This document shows positions 1 to 9,357 of a stretch of DNA of 64,000 bases, piece by piece. The stretch is taken from contig NZ_FNLB01000008.1 of NCBI RefSeq assembly GCF_900104145.1, forward strand, positions 546,842 through 610,841, in the 5' to 3' direction. The notes under the pieces were generated by a model. That model was not told the origin of the DNA. It did no database searches and was given only the letters and a program-made list of their open reading frames with translations. Numbering within the stretch: the stretch's first letter is position 1; each line of letters starts with the position of its first letter. The position numbers were made by a program, and so were the translations under genes. The stretch comes from Pseudovibrio sp. Tun.PSC04-5.I4 (GTDB taxonomy: Bacteria > Pseudomonadota > Alphaproteobacteria > Rhizobiales > Stappiaceae).

Positions 1-311
1 TAATTAGGTAACAGATTGGAATGGTAATGAATTTTCTCTTCTGCATTCTCATCTCGATCCCGGATCCGAGGTTTGCTGACCGTGACAGGCCCAACCCCAG
101 TTTGGACCTGGCGCTCTGGCAAATGCCCATGCCGGACCACCCGCTGACGGCCATCTGGTAATTTTAAGTCCGAGTAAAGCGAAAGCACGCTCATGACTTC
201 ACTCTCAATGGCCGCTCGCAAAAGTTGCTGTGCACCCGAACGCAAAACTTCCGTGAGCGCATCTTGAAATTCCCCTGGCTGCACAAGCGGGATAACACTA
301 TCATCTGTCAT
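1..311 (-). pseudogene. IS256-family transposase, N-terminal part, running off the window
   Basis: Reading the minus strand from an ATG at 311 gives about 103 residues, open to the window edge. It starts MTDDSVIPLVQPGEFQDALT, followed by VLRSGAQQLLRAAIESEV and the block RQVQTGVGPVTVSKPRIRDR. That block, which ends the N-terminal region before the DDE catalytic core, is diagnostic of IS256/Mutator-type transposases. The catalytic core lies outside the window, so it is unknown whether the gene is intact. No terminal inverted repeat was identified between 312 and 900. The element marks the left limit of the visible island. Confidence 0.8.
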
Positions 312-916
312 AGGCGTATCAGCTCCTCTGGAGTCAAAAGCAAGCTTCGAACACTTGCTATGATACGCCGCAATTCACTCCGTCACCAAGATTCACCGTT
401 AGCTCGACATGTTGCGCTTGCGAAGGCATGCGACCTCATTGATGACCGCACAGGCTCATTTTAACTGCTCACCCGGAGTGCCAATGGTTTTTGCTATGCT
501 GACTTTGTTGCCGTTCGCCGCGGCGCGACAAACCCATTGCGCAATTGGCCATCCAAGACGTGAAGGGCCACAAACTGCCACTCAGGGGCTTCCATCAGGG
601 ATTGAGTACAGATTGGTGAAACTATTAAACAGTCATCCTCAGAACTCGATTTCCCCCTTGTTCGAGCATACGAGCGATTACATCGGATGACCCGTTGTTG
701 TCGTTCGCAGGGCTGTGCAACGTTCCACTGAAAAGAGGTTTACAACTCCTAGTTTGTTACCTAACGTTCGCTCAAGTCCTTATTTTTAAACAACCTATTA
801 CTAGAACTTCCAGTCCCAAAAACTCAAAAGCCTAGTCTTTTAATGTCGAATTGGCTTCGGTACTATGTCCCATCCTGGCGATTGCGAAGCGCCAATTGAA
901 CAAAGCGACCTCATGA
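312..916. other. Non-coding stretch with one hairpin repeat
   Basis: No convincing gene is present. Short open frames at 225-464 and 409-690 have no family resemblance or ribosome binding site. The stretch at about 540-605 holds the first of three related intergenic repeats (others near 1,510-1,580 and 2,300-2,370), with a core resembling GCCACTCAGGGGC followed by TTCCATCAGGG. Confidence 0.4.
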
Positions 917-1474
917 ATGACTGATTCAATCCTTTTCCGCATTGACCTTGATGGAACAAAGGTGCCCGTGAAGTGGCACGAAATGCACGAGGTGCGGCGA
1001 GACATCTTGCATTACTTCGAAGAAAACCTACACGAGCCAACGAATGTCTACGTCATCCCAGAATATTCAAAGCACGAGTACTGGAAGTACCTGACCGTGT
1101 GCTATGAACGCGAATATGCCGAAACTCGTCGCTACTGCTGGCTTTTTGAACGGGGATGTTTGGCACTACTAAATGGCCTGTCTCTCGATATCCTAAACGA
1201 ACAACTTTGGCCGGGCTCCAACCTTTGGGGCAAAGGCAAAGGGATTGCTGAGTCGTGCTTACCCTACCTCAAGAGCTACCAGCCAAAAGAGCTCTTACTG
1301 AATGAAGGGAAACAGATGCTCATTGAAGCTATGAGTTTCATCTCAGCAATGAGCGCCGATGAACTGGACGAAGACGGCTACCTAAAGTTCGTAACAACTG
1401 ACCAGGGGGGCTGGTTTACCAAAAACATCATCGGAGATTACTTCCGCGCAACCGCACAACTCGATTTCGGGTGA
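917..1474 (+). CDS. Hypothetical protein, 185 aa
   Basis: The frame starts MTDSILFRIDLDGTKVPVKW and ends RATAQLDFG. I do not recognise the family. The protein is acidic and rich in aromatic residues, with no signal peptide or membrane segment, so it is probably cytoplasmic. An upstream ATG at 913 runs at once into a stop, which supports 917 as the start, but no clear Shine-Dalgarno sequence precedes it. It stands alone, is transcribed against its right neighbour, and lies between two copies of the intergenic hairpin repeat. That looks like a single-gene cassette or an accessory gene. Confidence 0.55.
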   Translation: MTDSILFRIDLDGTKVPVKWHEMHEVRRDILHYFEENLHEPTNVYVIPEYSKHEYWKYLTVCYEREYAETRRYCWLFERGCLALLNGLSLDILNEQLWPGSNLWGKGKGIAESCLPYLKSYQPKELLLNEGKQMLIEAMSFISAMSADELDEDGYLKFVTTDQGGWFTKNIIGDYFRATAQLDFG

Positions 1475-1620
1475 TCTTTGCGCAAGATTGCGCCCTTACC
1501 CGTAACTACCCCATTTGGCCCTCTTAGGCTCGTTTCGTCGGGCCACAAGCAGCCACTCAGGTGGTTTCATCATGGGTTGAGATAAATCGCATTGGTGATT
1601 TTAGCTTTAGATGAGAGGTA

Positions 1621-2238
1621 TCAGGAGCATGACACGAAGCGGCCCATCCATGCTGTTCTTGAAGCCAGTGCGTCAATTTCGCTAAACCCATGTTTCTGCC
1701 AAAAGCGAATGGCTTTAGCGTTCTTTGCATTCGCGCCAACATGTACAGCAGCTACCCCATGTCGCTTGGCACACCGCATCCATGTGTCAAGAAGCAGGGC
1801 ACCCATGCCTTGCCCTTGTATAACAGGGAGAAGGTTCATGTGTAGATGAGCAGGAAAGCATATAGAAATCTGTTCTGGTGTTTTTTCAGGAACATGGATC
1901 ATCTGGCATCGACGTTCATCCGCAGTCCAAGTCGATCGCATTCCTTCGTCTGGTTTTGAGTATCTTTGTCTTAAGCTCGGCCACCATTGAGATTCCAGGA
2001 CTGCTTCAAATTCGACGGTATTATTTGTGCCAACACAATAACCTACTACTTGGTTATGGTGCTCAATCACGTAAGCGAGTTGAGGTGAGTATTTTAGATA
2101 GGGGGCCGAATATATGTGCCCCATCATTCTATAATCAATATACAAACGGCTTGCATCATCGCCCAAATGGCCTGTTTGAACCGAAATACGGTAGAGTGCC
2201 TCCAAATCATCGGGACTAGCTCTGCGGATCTTGTTCAT
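1621..2238 (-). CDS. GNAT-family N-acetyltransferase, 205 aa
   Basis: This looks like a GCN5-related N-acetyltransferase, which transfers an acetyl group from acetyl-CoA to an amine; the substrate cannot be read from sequence. The first residues, MNKIRRASPDDLEALYRI, are a typical GNAT beta1-alpha1 start. Motif A is visible around residues 140-150 as HLHMNLLPVIQGQGMGALLL, where QGQGMG matches the pyrophosphate-binding Q/RxxGxG/A signature. The C-terminal block NAKAIRFWQKHGF is motif B. The protein is longer than a minimal GNAT because of an insertion at residues 60-125 (aromatic- and charge-rich). It is monocistronic, between hairpin repeats. Confidence 0.82.
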   Translation of the reverse strand: MNKIRRASPDDLEALYRISVQTGHLGDDASRLYIDYRMMGHIYSAPYLKYSPQLAYVIEHHNQVVGYCVGTNNTVEFEAVLESQWWPSLRQRYSKPDEGMRSTWTADERRCQMIHVPEKTPEQISICFPAHLHMNLLPVIQGQGMGALLLDTWMRCAKRHGVAAVHVGANAKNAKAIRFWQKHGFSEIDALASRTAWMGRFVSCS

Positions 2239-2792
2239 TTCAATATCCCCGATTCATGTGCAACCACTTTTGCATCTTATGAAGACCGAATATTGGTAGC
2301 AAGCTCAGGTCAAAGGCATTCAGGACCAAGGGGCCAACAGCAGCCCTTCAGGCGGCTCCATCAGAGGTAGAACGAGGCCAATTCAGAGGCTTTGGTAATC
2401 AGTCTGATGAACACGCAGTTATTATTGAATCGCTAGCGCCCTGCGGAGTATGTGAAAACTACCACAAGCGATGGAGTGCCCAAGCACTTACCCAGTGCGG
2501 TGTAATGCAGTGTTGCTACCAAGCAGCGGAAGTTCGAACTGGAACGATCCACGGCTTGGCAGCCGCCCACCCCAATCCCCTTGAGAAGGAACCGCTACGA
2601 GACGGATTAGGAACCCGCAGCGTTTCGTCCCGTTCGGAACCTAAATCGATTATGGCGCATCCAGGCGACAATAAGGTCAAACCCAAAGGCGTTCCTTTCG
2701 GACCCACAACCTGATGCATCAATCATCAATCGATGATGCCAATTTGACGTCACTTTAGACGTGATTGGTTTGGTTGGAGTACCAGACTATTC
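2239..2792. other. Non-coding stretch
   Basis: About 550 bp without a supportable gene. The open frames on both strands at 2505-2722 overlap each other and have no family resemblance. The left third contains the third intergenic hairpin repeat, at about 2300-2375. Nothing else was recognised. Confidence 0.35.
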
Positions 2793-3461
2793 TTAAAGCT
2801 TGAACGTTTCAACCTTTTCAAGGATCACTCCCTGCCGTGACAAAGCCTCAACCGTCAATAAAGGCAATGCTTGCAGTCCTTGGAAGTGCTGCCACCATTC
2901 CTCGTGTTTACTTAAGTGATGAAGCGTGGATACGAACGCTACCAATTCATCGGCACTAATCGTTCGAACATTTTGTTCGTCAAGGGGCAGTGCACGCCAC
3001 TCAGCATGCCTATCGTTGAATGTTAGCACGTGCTCAGTACTCTTGGATGGGGCGGGAGAGGTGGTGGCTTCGAATACAACTGAGTATCGGCCCTCGCCAT
3101 GACAATGGATCGTTACCCGTATGCAAGACTTCTGTTTGGATGAGTTGCCGCAACCCGGTGATGCAAACGAACGAAACTTCTCCCGCAGCAACAATTTTCC
3201 TTCTACCTTAAGGAAAGCAAGTTCGCCATTGTCTTTAACAAATTGGTAGATTTTAAACGGACCTTGCTTCAATAGATAACCATATCTGTCGAGCAGCGGC
3301 TTGACCTGGTCAACGTTGGCTAACGCTTCCCCATTTTTCCATTTACTAACTTGGCTCTGTTGAGTTCGGCACAGCTTTGCCGCTTCCGTTTGGGTGAGCC
3401 CAGCCTTCAATGCAATCCGTAGCAATTCTTGAGTTTGTTTATACTTCTGTTTCTTTGCCAT
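2793..3461 (-). CDS. XRE-type helix-turn-helix protein with unknown C-terminal domain, 222 aa
   Basis: The N terminus (about residues 8-60) is a Cro/C1-type helix-turn-helix: ALKAGLTQTEAAKLCRTQQS followed by QVSKWKNGEA, with the recognition helix in SQVSKWKNG. Residues 65-222 form a domain I do not recognise. It contains a Cys/His-bearing stretch near residues 103-121 (GCGNSSKQKSCIRVTIHCHG) that could bind metal, although the spacing is not a standard finger. It probably acts as a DNA-binding regulator. It is followed on the same strand, about 240 bp upstream in transcription, by the small basic gene at 3520-3699. No toxin partner is evident. Confidence 0.65.
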   Translation of the reverse strand: MAKKQKYKQTQELLRIALKAGLTQTEAAKLCRTQQSQVSKWKNGEALANVDQVKPLLDRYGYLLKQGPFKIYQFVKDNGELAFLKVEGKLLLREKFRSFASPGCGNSSKQKSCIRVTIHCHGEGRYSVVFEATTSPAPSKSTEHVLTFNDRHAEWRALPLDEQNVRTISADELVAFVSTLHHLSKHEEWWQHFQGLQALPLLTVEALSRQGVILEKVETFKL

Positions 3462-3519
3462 CCCATAACCTTAAGAGTACGCCCAACCATTGAATACTAG
3501 GGTGGGCGATATTGACAGT

Positions 3520-3699
3520 TTATGGATTTTGGTTTGGATTCAACTGCTTTCCACGATTTCCTTGATTTTTGGCGCGAGTTTTATTCTGACCTGGCACACC
3601 TTTGTTTGCGTTCAAGGTGTCTGCCTTGCGATCATATGAGGTTTTCGCACCTGATAAATCTTTGGTGCTGCTTTTTTTGTGGGATTTAATTTTGGTCAT
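3520..3699 (-). CDS. Small, highly basic hypothetical protein, 59 aa
   Basis: I prefer the ATG at 3699 over a longer frame reaching 3759, because a strong ribosome binding site (GAGGAG, about 7 bp upstream) precedes it. The product starts MTKIKSHKKSSTKDLSGAK and ends GNRGKQLNPNQNP. It is rich in Lys, Asn, Gly and Ser, with no hydrophobic core, so it is probably disordered and possibly nucleic-acid binding. No family is recognised. It sits alone between the XRE gene and the ATPase operon, with an AT-rich upstream region that could hold its promoter. Confidence 0.55.
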   Translation of the reverse strand: MTKIKSHKKSSTKDLSGAKTSYDRKADTLNANKGVPGQNKTRAKNQGNRGKQLNPNQNP

Positions 3700-3888
3700 G
3701 CCGTAACTCCTCGTGTTTGACATGACCTTGATAAACAACAACAAAGAGGCATGGCACACATAAAAAAAGAATACTTTGGAATATTATTGAATATCTCAAA
3801 TTTTATCGTTTGAATTCAAAGTACCCGCTTTTTGACAGGTTACACATACGGCGGCACGTAGTCTTACAGAAAAGGTGAGAGCAGAGTT

Positions 3889-5091
3889 TCACGAGCTAAC
3901 GCGTGCTATCTCGGCAATCCGCTTGATTGCGGTTTTTAAATCTAGACGAGGAACTCCCGTTCCAAATACGGGTTTCTCACCTGAGTGAACCACAAACTGG
4001 TCTTGCTTAGCTACTTTCAAATCGGCGCAACCGTTATGGAAACCGTTTTCTTCTTTACGAGCTGAACCTACCTTAAACTCAATGGCAACTAACCTATCGT
4101 TCTGGGACGGGAAGTCTAGAACCAAATCGATTTCATCTTCACCACGGCTCCCTTTTTTGCGGTAAAAATTCGCTTTGCAAGTCCCATTTGCCGCAAGGAT
4201 TAGAGCTTCCATCGCGTAACTTTCAAAGCTGCTTCCAATCGATGAATGTGATCGTAGCTGGATCGAGGTCTCTATGCCTAAGAGTGCGTAAAGGATGCCT
4301 GTGTCCCGCACAAATATTTTTGGTTTTGTTTCAGGAGCCGTATTGAATAACCGTCGCACCAGCCCCAGTCTCTCAAGCACATGGACGAAAGAGATTAGTT
4401 CTTGTCGTTTAAAGTCAAGGTAACCGGTTGCGCCTAGTTCAGAACCATTCCGCCTCGCGAGCCATATGAATACGTCGCGTAATTGGAAAGTTCTTTGAAT
4501 ATCCCACCTGGTATAATCACGGATCAAGAGGCTCTCCAGCATTTTACATCGCCAGTCGAAGCTTTGAGCATCACTTTCCGCGTTAAGGCTTTGGGGGAGA
4601 CCTCCACGGAGCCAGTGTTGATCTAAGTCGAATCTCTCTTTGTTTCTTGGTGGTGATGCTCCGGCAATTGTATCTATTATTGGCCCTTCAGCGGAGGATT
4701 GTGTGATCATTCCGGCTGCTACTTCATTGATTTGAAGAGGAGGGACCTCAACCACATCAACAATACCTGTTAGCGCTGTTTGCAAACAATCCATGGTGGC
4801 GAGATCATTCGGAGCAACAACTAGGTGTCTTTGTAGACCGCATTTATCGGCCTGTCGCACTTTGGCAATGATTGCATCCACAGATGCAACACCCACATCA
4901 TCTAAGACAAATATACCAGCCTCATGCGGAACACCTGCAACTTCTTGGCAATGCTTGGTGTCGGTGCGCCGAGACTGCAAATCGGCAAGGAGCGAGGTAC
5001 GCCCAACGCGCGGTAATCCGCAGACTAATGTGATGCCGTTATTCCTGACGGACGCGTCAAATTGGTCTAAAACGGACATACGTTTCATCAT
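3889..5091 (-). CDS. AAA_14/DUF4143-type ATPase, 400 aa, second gene of a candidate defence operon
   Basis: The N-terminal P-loop domain has a Walker A-like GLPRVGRTSLL (about residues 25-35) and a Walker B-like GIFVLDDVG (about 60-68). The terminal GKT is GRT here, so the P-loop lacks the invariant lysine and ATP hydrolysis may be weak or absent. The C-terminal half matches DUF4143, which is related to PD-(D/E)XK nucleases: SSFESYAMEALI, then DEIDLVLDF, then VAIEFKVGS, giving an E...D...ExK set. Its start ATG overlaps the stop of the upstream NTPase gene by 4 bp (ATGA), so the two are translationally coupled. In this family the pairing usually suggests an ATP-regulated nuclease; the defence role is inferred from the neighbour. 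Confidence 0.7.
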   Translation of the reverse strand: MMKRMSVLDQFDASVRNNGITLVCGLPRVGRTSLLADLQSRRTDTKHCQEVAGVPHEAGIFVLDDVGVASVDAIIAKVRQADKCGLQRHLVVAPNDLATMDCLQTALTGIVDVVEVPPLQINEVAAGMITQSSAEGPIIDTIAGASPPRNKERFDLDQHWLRGGLPQSLNAESDAQSFDWRCKMLESLLIRDYTRWDIQRTFQLRDVFIWLARRNGSELGATGYLDFKRQELISFVHVLERLGLVRRLFNTAPETKPKIFVRDTGILYALLGIETSIQLRSHSSIGSSFESYAMEALILAANGTCKANFYRKKGSRGEDEIDLVLDFPSQNDRLVAIEFKVGSARKEENGFHNGCADLKVAKQDQFVVHSGEKPVFGTGVPRLDLKTAIKRIAEIARVSS

Positions 5092-8000
5092 GCTGACCGC
5101 GTCAGATCTAGCACCACTATTTCAGTGCGTCCCTCACGAGTAGAAGCGCTTTGTGCGGCGAGAGCGTCTCGGAGCTCGTCTGCTGACTGTGGTGGCTTAA
5201 TGCCCTTTGGAGGCTTACATGGCTTTTTGGAGGCGTTAGTACCGAACCAAAGCACTACGTATATACCGCGTTCTGCGCGCCAGTCGCTCGTATATAGGCG
5301 GTCAAGCTGTCGATCCGCTGCAGTCCAAAGTTTTTCGTGCCACTGCCCCTTCAGCTCAATCGGAACCATTATACCCGGAAGTATACATTCAATATCGCAA
5401 CGCTTGTCATCTGCCAAATGGCCCTCTGGCAATGCACTAATACCAAACGGCAGATTACCTTCAAACATCTTCAGAATGGTATCCCTGCAATCGTCCTCTT
5501 TTTTGGGCACGTCACCATCGAAGAAGTCTTTGTACCAGTTGACGTCGCTACCACGGATCTTCAACTGCACTTGAGCCAACTCATCAAGCATTACTGATTG
5601 AAGTTGAGTACCTGTTTTCGGCGAGGCATCAGTGATCGCGTTCGTGACAGTTGATAAGTCATGTGCTTCCCACTCGGCTTCTACTCGCTTACGTTTCTGC
5701 TCGGCGAGTGCAACACGCAATTGCGGCGTATAGCCATCTTCTGGAGCCTCTCTCAGTTCCTCTAGTGCTTCAGTCGCGCTCGGGGACACATTGTCACCTA
5801 GCCGGTTAATGAGAGCAATTAGATAATCAGCCGCATCCCAGGAGTTGGTGTCACCTCTGGTAGAGCCACTTGGCCAACTAGCGTAAGTGTAAGCATTCCT
5901 AAACGTGCCAATCGACCAAGAGACGAGTTTCACATCAAGTGAAATAGGTTTTGCGGTCCGTTTTGGTTTGCCGGTTCGCTTGCGGAGTTCCCACAAGAGG
6001 TCTTTGTTTATAGTACCAGTCTGTTCAAGACGTGCACATGTGGTTTCGAAATCGAGGATTAAGCCAATTGCATCCCACATAAGACGGCGCTCATCATTAA
6101 GCTCCAATTCCAAGCGACTAGGTAGCAAATTGCTGATGGTGACTGTTTCAGCTGGGCGTTGCAGTAGCAGGTCAAGAATCTCGGACTCCGTCTCAGCAGA
6201 CATATCCTCATATTTCCCAAGCCACTCTGCTGCAAGATGAGCAGCTAGTTCCACATCCTCGGTGTTGCACATCAGGTTATACAAACCAGTGATGTGTTGG
6301 AGACCTTTATCAAGTTGTGGTTCAATTAAGAGGCGCTGAACTGCCTCCCACTGCTCTCTGGCACGGAGCTCACTTTCAAGTTGAACATCGAGATCTATTA
6401 TTCCCGCATGATCTTTAATCTGACTTTGTACGAGCTGAATGTAGCCAGCCATCAAACGTTCATCCGGAAGATCATTGAAACCGCGTCCGGTACGCGATCG
6501 TTCCGCCAATGCAGCGACAATAATGTACGATGCATCCCAATTGCGACCCTCAGCGTAACTGGTTGCAATTTCGGTGGCGGAGGGCTTCGGCGGAGTACTG
6601 GTCAGGAAGGCCTCGAAGCCAGTAAGCGCGGCGCCTCGCAACTCGGGACCTAGCCATTGCTCGATCCTGGCAGAGCCATCTGCGCACTCATCACCTATAT
6701 CGTTGAATAAATTCAGGTAAGCTTTAGCCAATCCGACTACGCTGCCGTAATGACCACTTTGCACTAAATCAATGCGAGTGGTGAAATCGGTGCGATCCAG
6801 ATCCCACCGAGCCCGCTGTTCAGACAAGTGTTTACGCTTCAGTTGCTCATTTTCGATCTGCCAATCTGGCACATCAGGAATGGCGAGTTTCTCCAACCAT
6901 GCCTTATCTTCAGCGCCGTCCACAATAAATCGGAGTGCCGCTGCTCTAATGCAGGCTCCGTCCTCCGGCCCGTGCTGTAAAAGTAGAACTACTTTACGCC
7001 AATTTGGATCACCACAGTCAAGCTGATCGAGTAGCCAGACAACATCATCTTCGCTCGGTCGAAATCCCAACTTGGACATTAGTCCGAGGTGCTGCCAGAC
7101 ATTATTCTCACTCTCTAATTCAAGGAACACATGACGCTGTACTGCGTGTCTCAGCTTATCGTTCTCACACATGACCTTTGCTACAGCCTTTCGACTTTCA
7201 CTCTGTACACCGCGGTGAGGGTTGAATGCTTGCAACCAAGACCACAGCTTATCTGCCTGAGGAACTACGTCTGTGAGATGCCTGACGAGCAAAGTAAAGG
7301 CTAGGTCAGAAATTGCACCTCTTGATGACACTGTAACTCTTGATGACACCAAGTTTGTGATCTCGTTATCGAGTGACGCGTTGGGAGAGGCGTGCCCGTC
7401 GCGCTCGGTGAGAGACTTTTGCAATGCAACGAGACCATCAAGAAGCCTATCAATGCGATCCTCAGGTAAGTTTCTCCCCAGCCTAGAGAATACAAGCACT
7501 GAGTACTCGGTTCGACCTAGCTGTGCTTTTATTGTGTTGAGCACTAGCTTGTCGGAAAAATGATTATACCCGACCTCATCTATTAGTATGCTGGCAAGCC
7601 GTGCGCTGTCTTCGCTATCTTGTGCAATCAACTGTTCGATAACATCAAGCCAGTCAGGTGGAGTAATTAGCTCCAAAAGACGATAACCTGCCTCGTTTCG
7701 AAGTCCAAATCCAGTGCTTCTGTCGAGCAGGATTGCCATAAGTTCATGGTGTAACTTGAGAACAAGCTCGGTACCTTTGAGAGCTTCAAGGACAAGCAAG
7801 CGCAAACCAAACTCAACTTGATCGTCCTCAATGACCTCACGAATATTGGGTAAGAGGACGGATTGCATTAGGCCGCCAGCTCGATATTCAGACCACCCTC
7901 TAAATCGAGGGTTTTTACGCGATAACGTGAGTAGTGCATTGAACAGGGCTTTGCCTTGTTTAGGATTAAGTGTGTCGGCATCACCATATTCAATTAGACC

Positions 8001-9086
8001 CATTGGATCTGCGGTTATTACCTGGTCGGCAAAATCTGGTGAGTGAAAAGCCAGCCATGCGTGAATTCCGCGCAAACTAGCTGGCACCAGTGAAGGGTTA
8101 TTGAACAATTTTAATAACCGCCGCATTTTGCGAGAGGTATTGGCTTGTTTAGCGATCCAACGAGCACCTAAGAACTCACCAATAGCACGGTGGGTATAGG
8201 TAAAACGCTCAGGCGCGCATGCCTCAAAAAGGCGAGAATCCAACACATCACTAGCTGCGGCTGCATTAGGCAATACAGAGATCTCGGGAAGTGCGATATT
8301 GATCGCGTCTGGGGCCGCTTCTCGCGACAAAGCTTCCTTGCCTGTAAGGATTAGGGCGGCGAAGGCCGCGCCAGCCGCGTCGAGTACTTGTTCTTCTGAG
8401 AGATTAACCAGGGGCGAAGATGACTTCGTGAGTCGGTGTTCTGTCCGTAACAGCTTAGTGGCTTCAGAGAATAGTTTGCCTTTGGAGAGAGGGAGCTTTC
8501 CTTGCTCAACAACTGCCTTTACCAACTTCAACGTCTGCGGATTACGCCAGAGACCGCTCAGCCCGCGTGTTTCTAAGTGGTCAATTGCCTGCTTGGCACC
8601 TTCTGTACCCAAGGTAGCAGCCAGAAAAGCTATTGCATCTTCTTGTTCTAATGGTTCGAGGTGCAATTCAAGCGTAGTAGAATCGTAAAAGTCGGCAATA
8701 CCTTCGAGGGCTGTTGCACTCCGCCAATCAGCGACTCTACATGACAGAATGAATCTCGGGAATTCAATTTCCTCAAGACGCTTCAATACAAGATCAATTG
8801 CATCTCCCTCGCGACGTGCCGCAAATTCATCAAGGGCATCAATCACAAGTGTTTTGGCCTGCCCCAGCAGTAAGTCGGGCCTAGAACTGTTGATGAGCTT
8901 GCGAGCAGTGCAGCTTGCAAAGCCTTCAACTCCCAATAATTCATTTAACAGGGTTGTTTTACCCATACCCGCTTCACCAAGCACAATAAGTGATCGATTA
9001 TCGGACTTAAGGAATTCCTGATCGACATGGTGGAGCTTGTTATGAAGGCGATACCAAAGCCGGCGCTGTAGAATAATTTCACTCAT
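5088..9086 (-). CDS. Large NACHT/STAND-like NTPase with possible C-terminal nuclease fold, 1332 aa
   Basis: The N terminus carries a NACHT-type NTPase: Walker A GEAGMGKTT at residues 37-45 and Walker B TLVIDALDEF at 79-88, followed by the sensor-like region FILSCRVADWRS. Residues of about 350-1150 are helical and repeat-like with many Leu-rich segments, as in STAND sensor arms. Near residue 1230 the sequence CDIECILPGIMVPIELKGQ fits a PD-(D/E)XK-like core (D, then P-x-E-x-K). I chose the ATG at 9086 (MSEIILQRRLW); a TTG-initiated extension to 9161 and an ATG at 9095 are also open, and no start has a convincing ribosome binding site. It forms an operon with 3889-5091. Bacterial STAND NTPases (Avs, bNACHT) are antiphage sensors, but having the effector-like domain at the C terminus is less usual. 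Confidence 0.72.
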   Translation of the reverse strand: MSEIILQRRLWYRLHNKLHHVDQEFLKSDNRSLIVLGEAGMGKTTLLNELLGVEGFASCTARKLINSSRPDLLLGQAKTLVIDALDEFAARREGDAIDLVLKRLEEIEFPRFILSCRVADWRSATALEGIADFYDSTTLELHLEPLEQEDAIAFLAATLGTEGAKQAIDHLETRGLSGLWRNPQTLKLVKAVVEQGKLPLSKGKLFSEATKLLRTEHRLTKSSSPLVNLSEEQVLDAAGAAFAALILTGKEALSREAAPDAINIALPEISVLPNAAAASDVLDSRLFEACAPERFTYTHRAIGEFLGARWIAKQANTSRKMRRLLKLFNNPSLVPASLRGIHAWLAFHSPDFADQVITADPMGLIEYGDADTLNPKQGKALFNALLTLSRKNPRFRGWSEYRAGGLMQSVLLPNIREVIEDDQVEFGLRLLVLEALKGTELVLKLHHELMAILLDRSTGFGLRNEAGYRLLELITPPDWLDVIEQLIAQDSEDSARLASILIDEVGYNHFSDKLVLNTIKAQLGRTEYSVLVFSRLGRNLPEDRIDRLLDGLVALQKSLTERDGHASPNASLDNEITNLVSSRVTVSSRGAISDLAFTLLVRHLTDVVPQADKLWSWLQAFNPHRGVQSESRKAVAKVMCENDKLRHAVQRHVFLELESENNVWQHLGLMSKLGFRPSEDDVVWLLDQLDCGDPNWRKVVLLLQHGPEDGACIRAAALRFIVDGAEDKAWLEKLAIPDVPDWQIENEQLKRKHLSEQRARWDLDRTDFTTRIDLVQSGHYGSVVGLAKAYLNLFNDIGDECADGSARIEQWLGPELRGAALTGFEAFLTSTPPKPSATEIATSYAEGRNWDASYIIVAALAERSRTGRGFNDLPDERLMAGYIQLVQSQIKDHAGIIDLDVQLESELRAREQWEAVQRLLIEPQLDKGLQHITGLYNLMCNTEDVELAAHLAAEWLGKYEDMSAETESEILDLLLQRPAETVTISNLLPSRLELELNDERRLMWDAIGLILDFETTCARLEQTGTINKDLLWELRKRTGKPKRTAKPISLDVKLVSWSIGTFRNAYTYASWPSGSTRGDTNSWDAADYLIALINRLGDNVSPSATEALEELREAPEDGYTPQLRVALAEQKRKRVEAEWEAHDLSTVTNAITDASPKTGTQLQSVMLDELAQVQLKIRGSDVNWYKDFFDGDVPKKEDDCRDTILKMFEGNLPFGISALPEGHLADDKRCDIECILPGIMVPIELKGQWHEKLWTAADRQLDRLYTSDWRAERGIYVVLWFGTNASKKPCKPPKGIKPPQSADELRDALAAQSASTREGRTEIVVLDLTRSA

Positions 9087-9357
9087 AAATTGCATTTGTC
9101 GCCAAATTTGCGAGGCAAGCAAGACTTTTCCCGGATACAAGCAAAAAAAATCCCTGCGCAAGCTCTCAGTTTTGGGTGTCGCATTCTTCTCGATTATCTG
9201 TTTGCTCGTACCTGCAACAAAAGTCTGTTTTGCACCCTGCGGAAGGGCGATTAAGATCGAGCTGAAGTTGAAATAGCGTTCAGGTTGGGACTGCCCGTAT
9301 CTAAGTGAATGGCAGGTTTGGTCACACAGCTACCTTCTACATTGATGGCAACCCACA

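Larger units (their letters stand above)
540..2375. repeat. Three degenerate hairpin-forming intergenic repeats
   Basis: Related segments lie near 545-605, 1505-1580 and 2300-2375. They share the order GGGCCACAA (GGGGCCAACA in the third), then GCCACTCAGG or GCCCTTCAGGCGGC, then TCCATCAG or TTCATCATGGG. In the second copy the left part TTTGGCCC can pair with GGGCCACAA, and CCACTCAGGTGG is itself a short palindrome. They separate single genes in a manner reminiscent of integron attC sites or REP elements, but no clear GTTRRRY core box is present, so the class is unknown. Confidence 0.45.

Noticed and set aside
225..690. Plus-strand ORFs at 225-464 and 409-690
   Set aside because: The first overlaps the IS256 transposase on the other strand; both lack family resemblance and ribosome binding sites.
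4..764. Inverted 10-mers TTAGGTAACA (4-13) and TGTTACCTAA (755-764) as IS ends
   Set aside because: The left one lies inside the IS256 transposase coding sequence, and the right has no IS-like context. This is probably coincidence.
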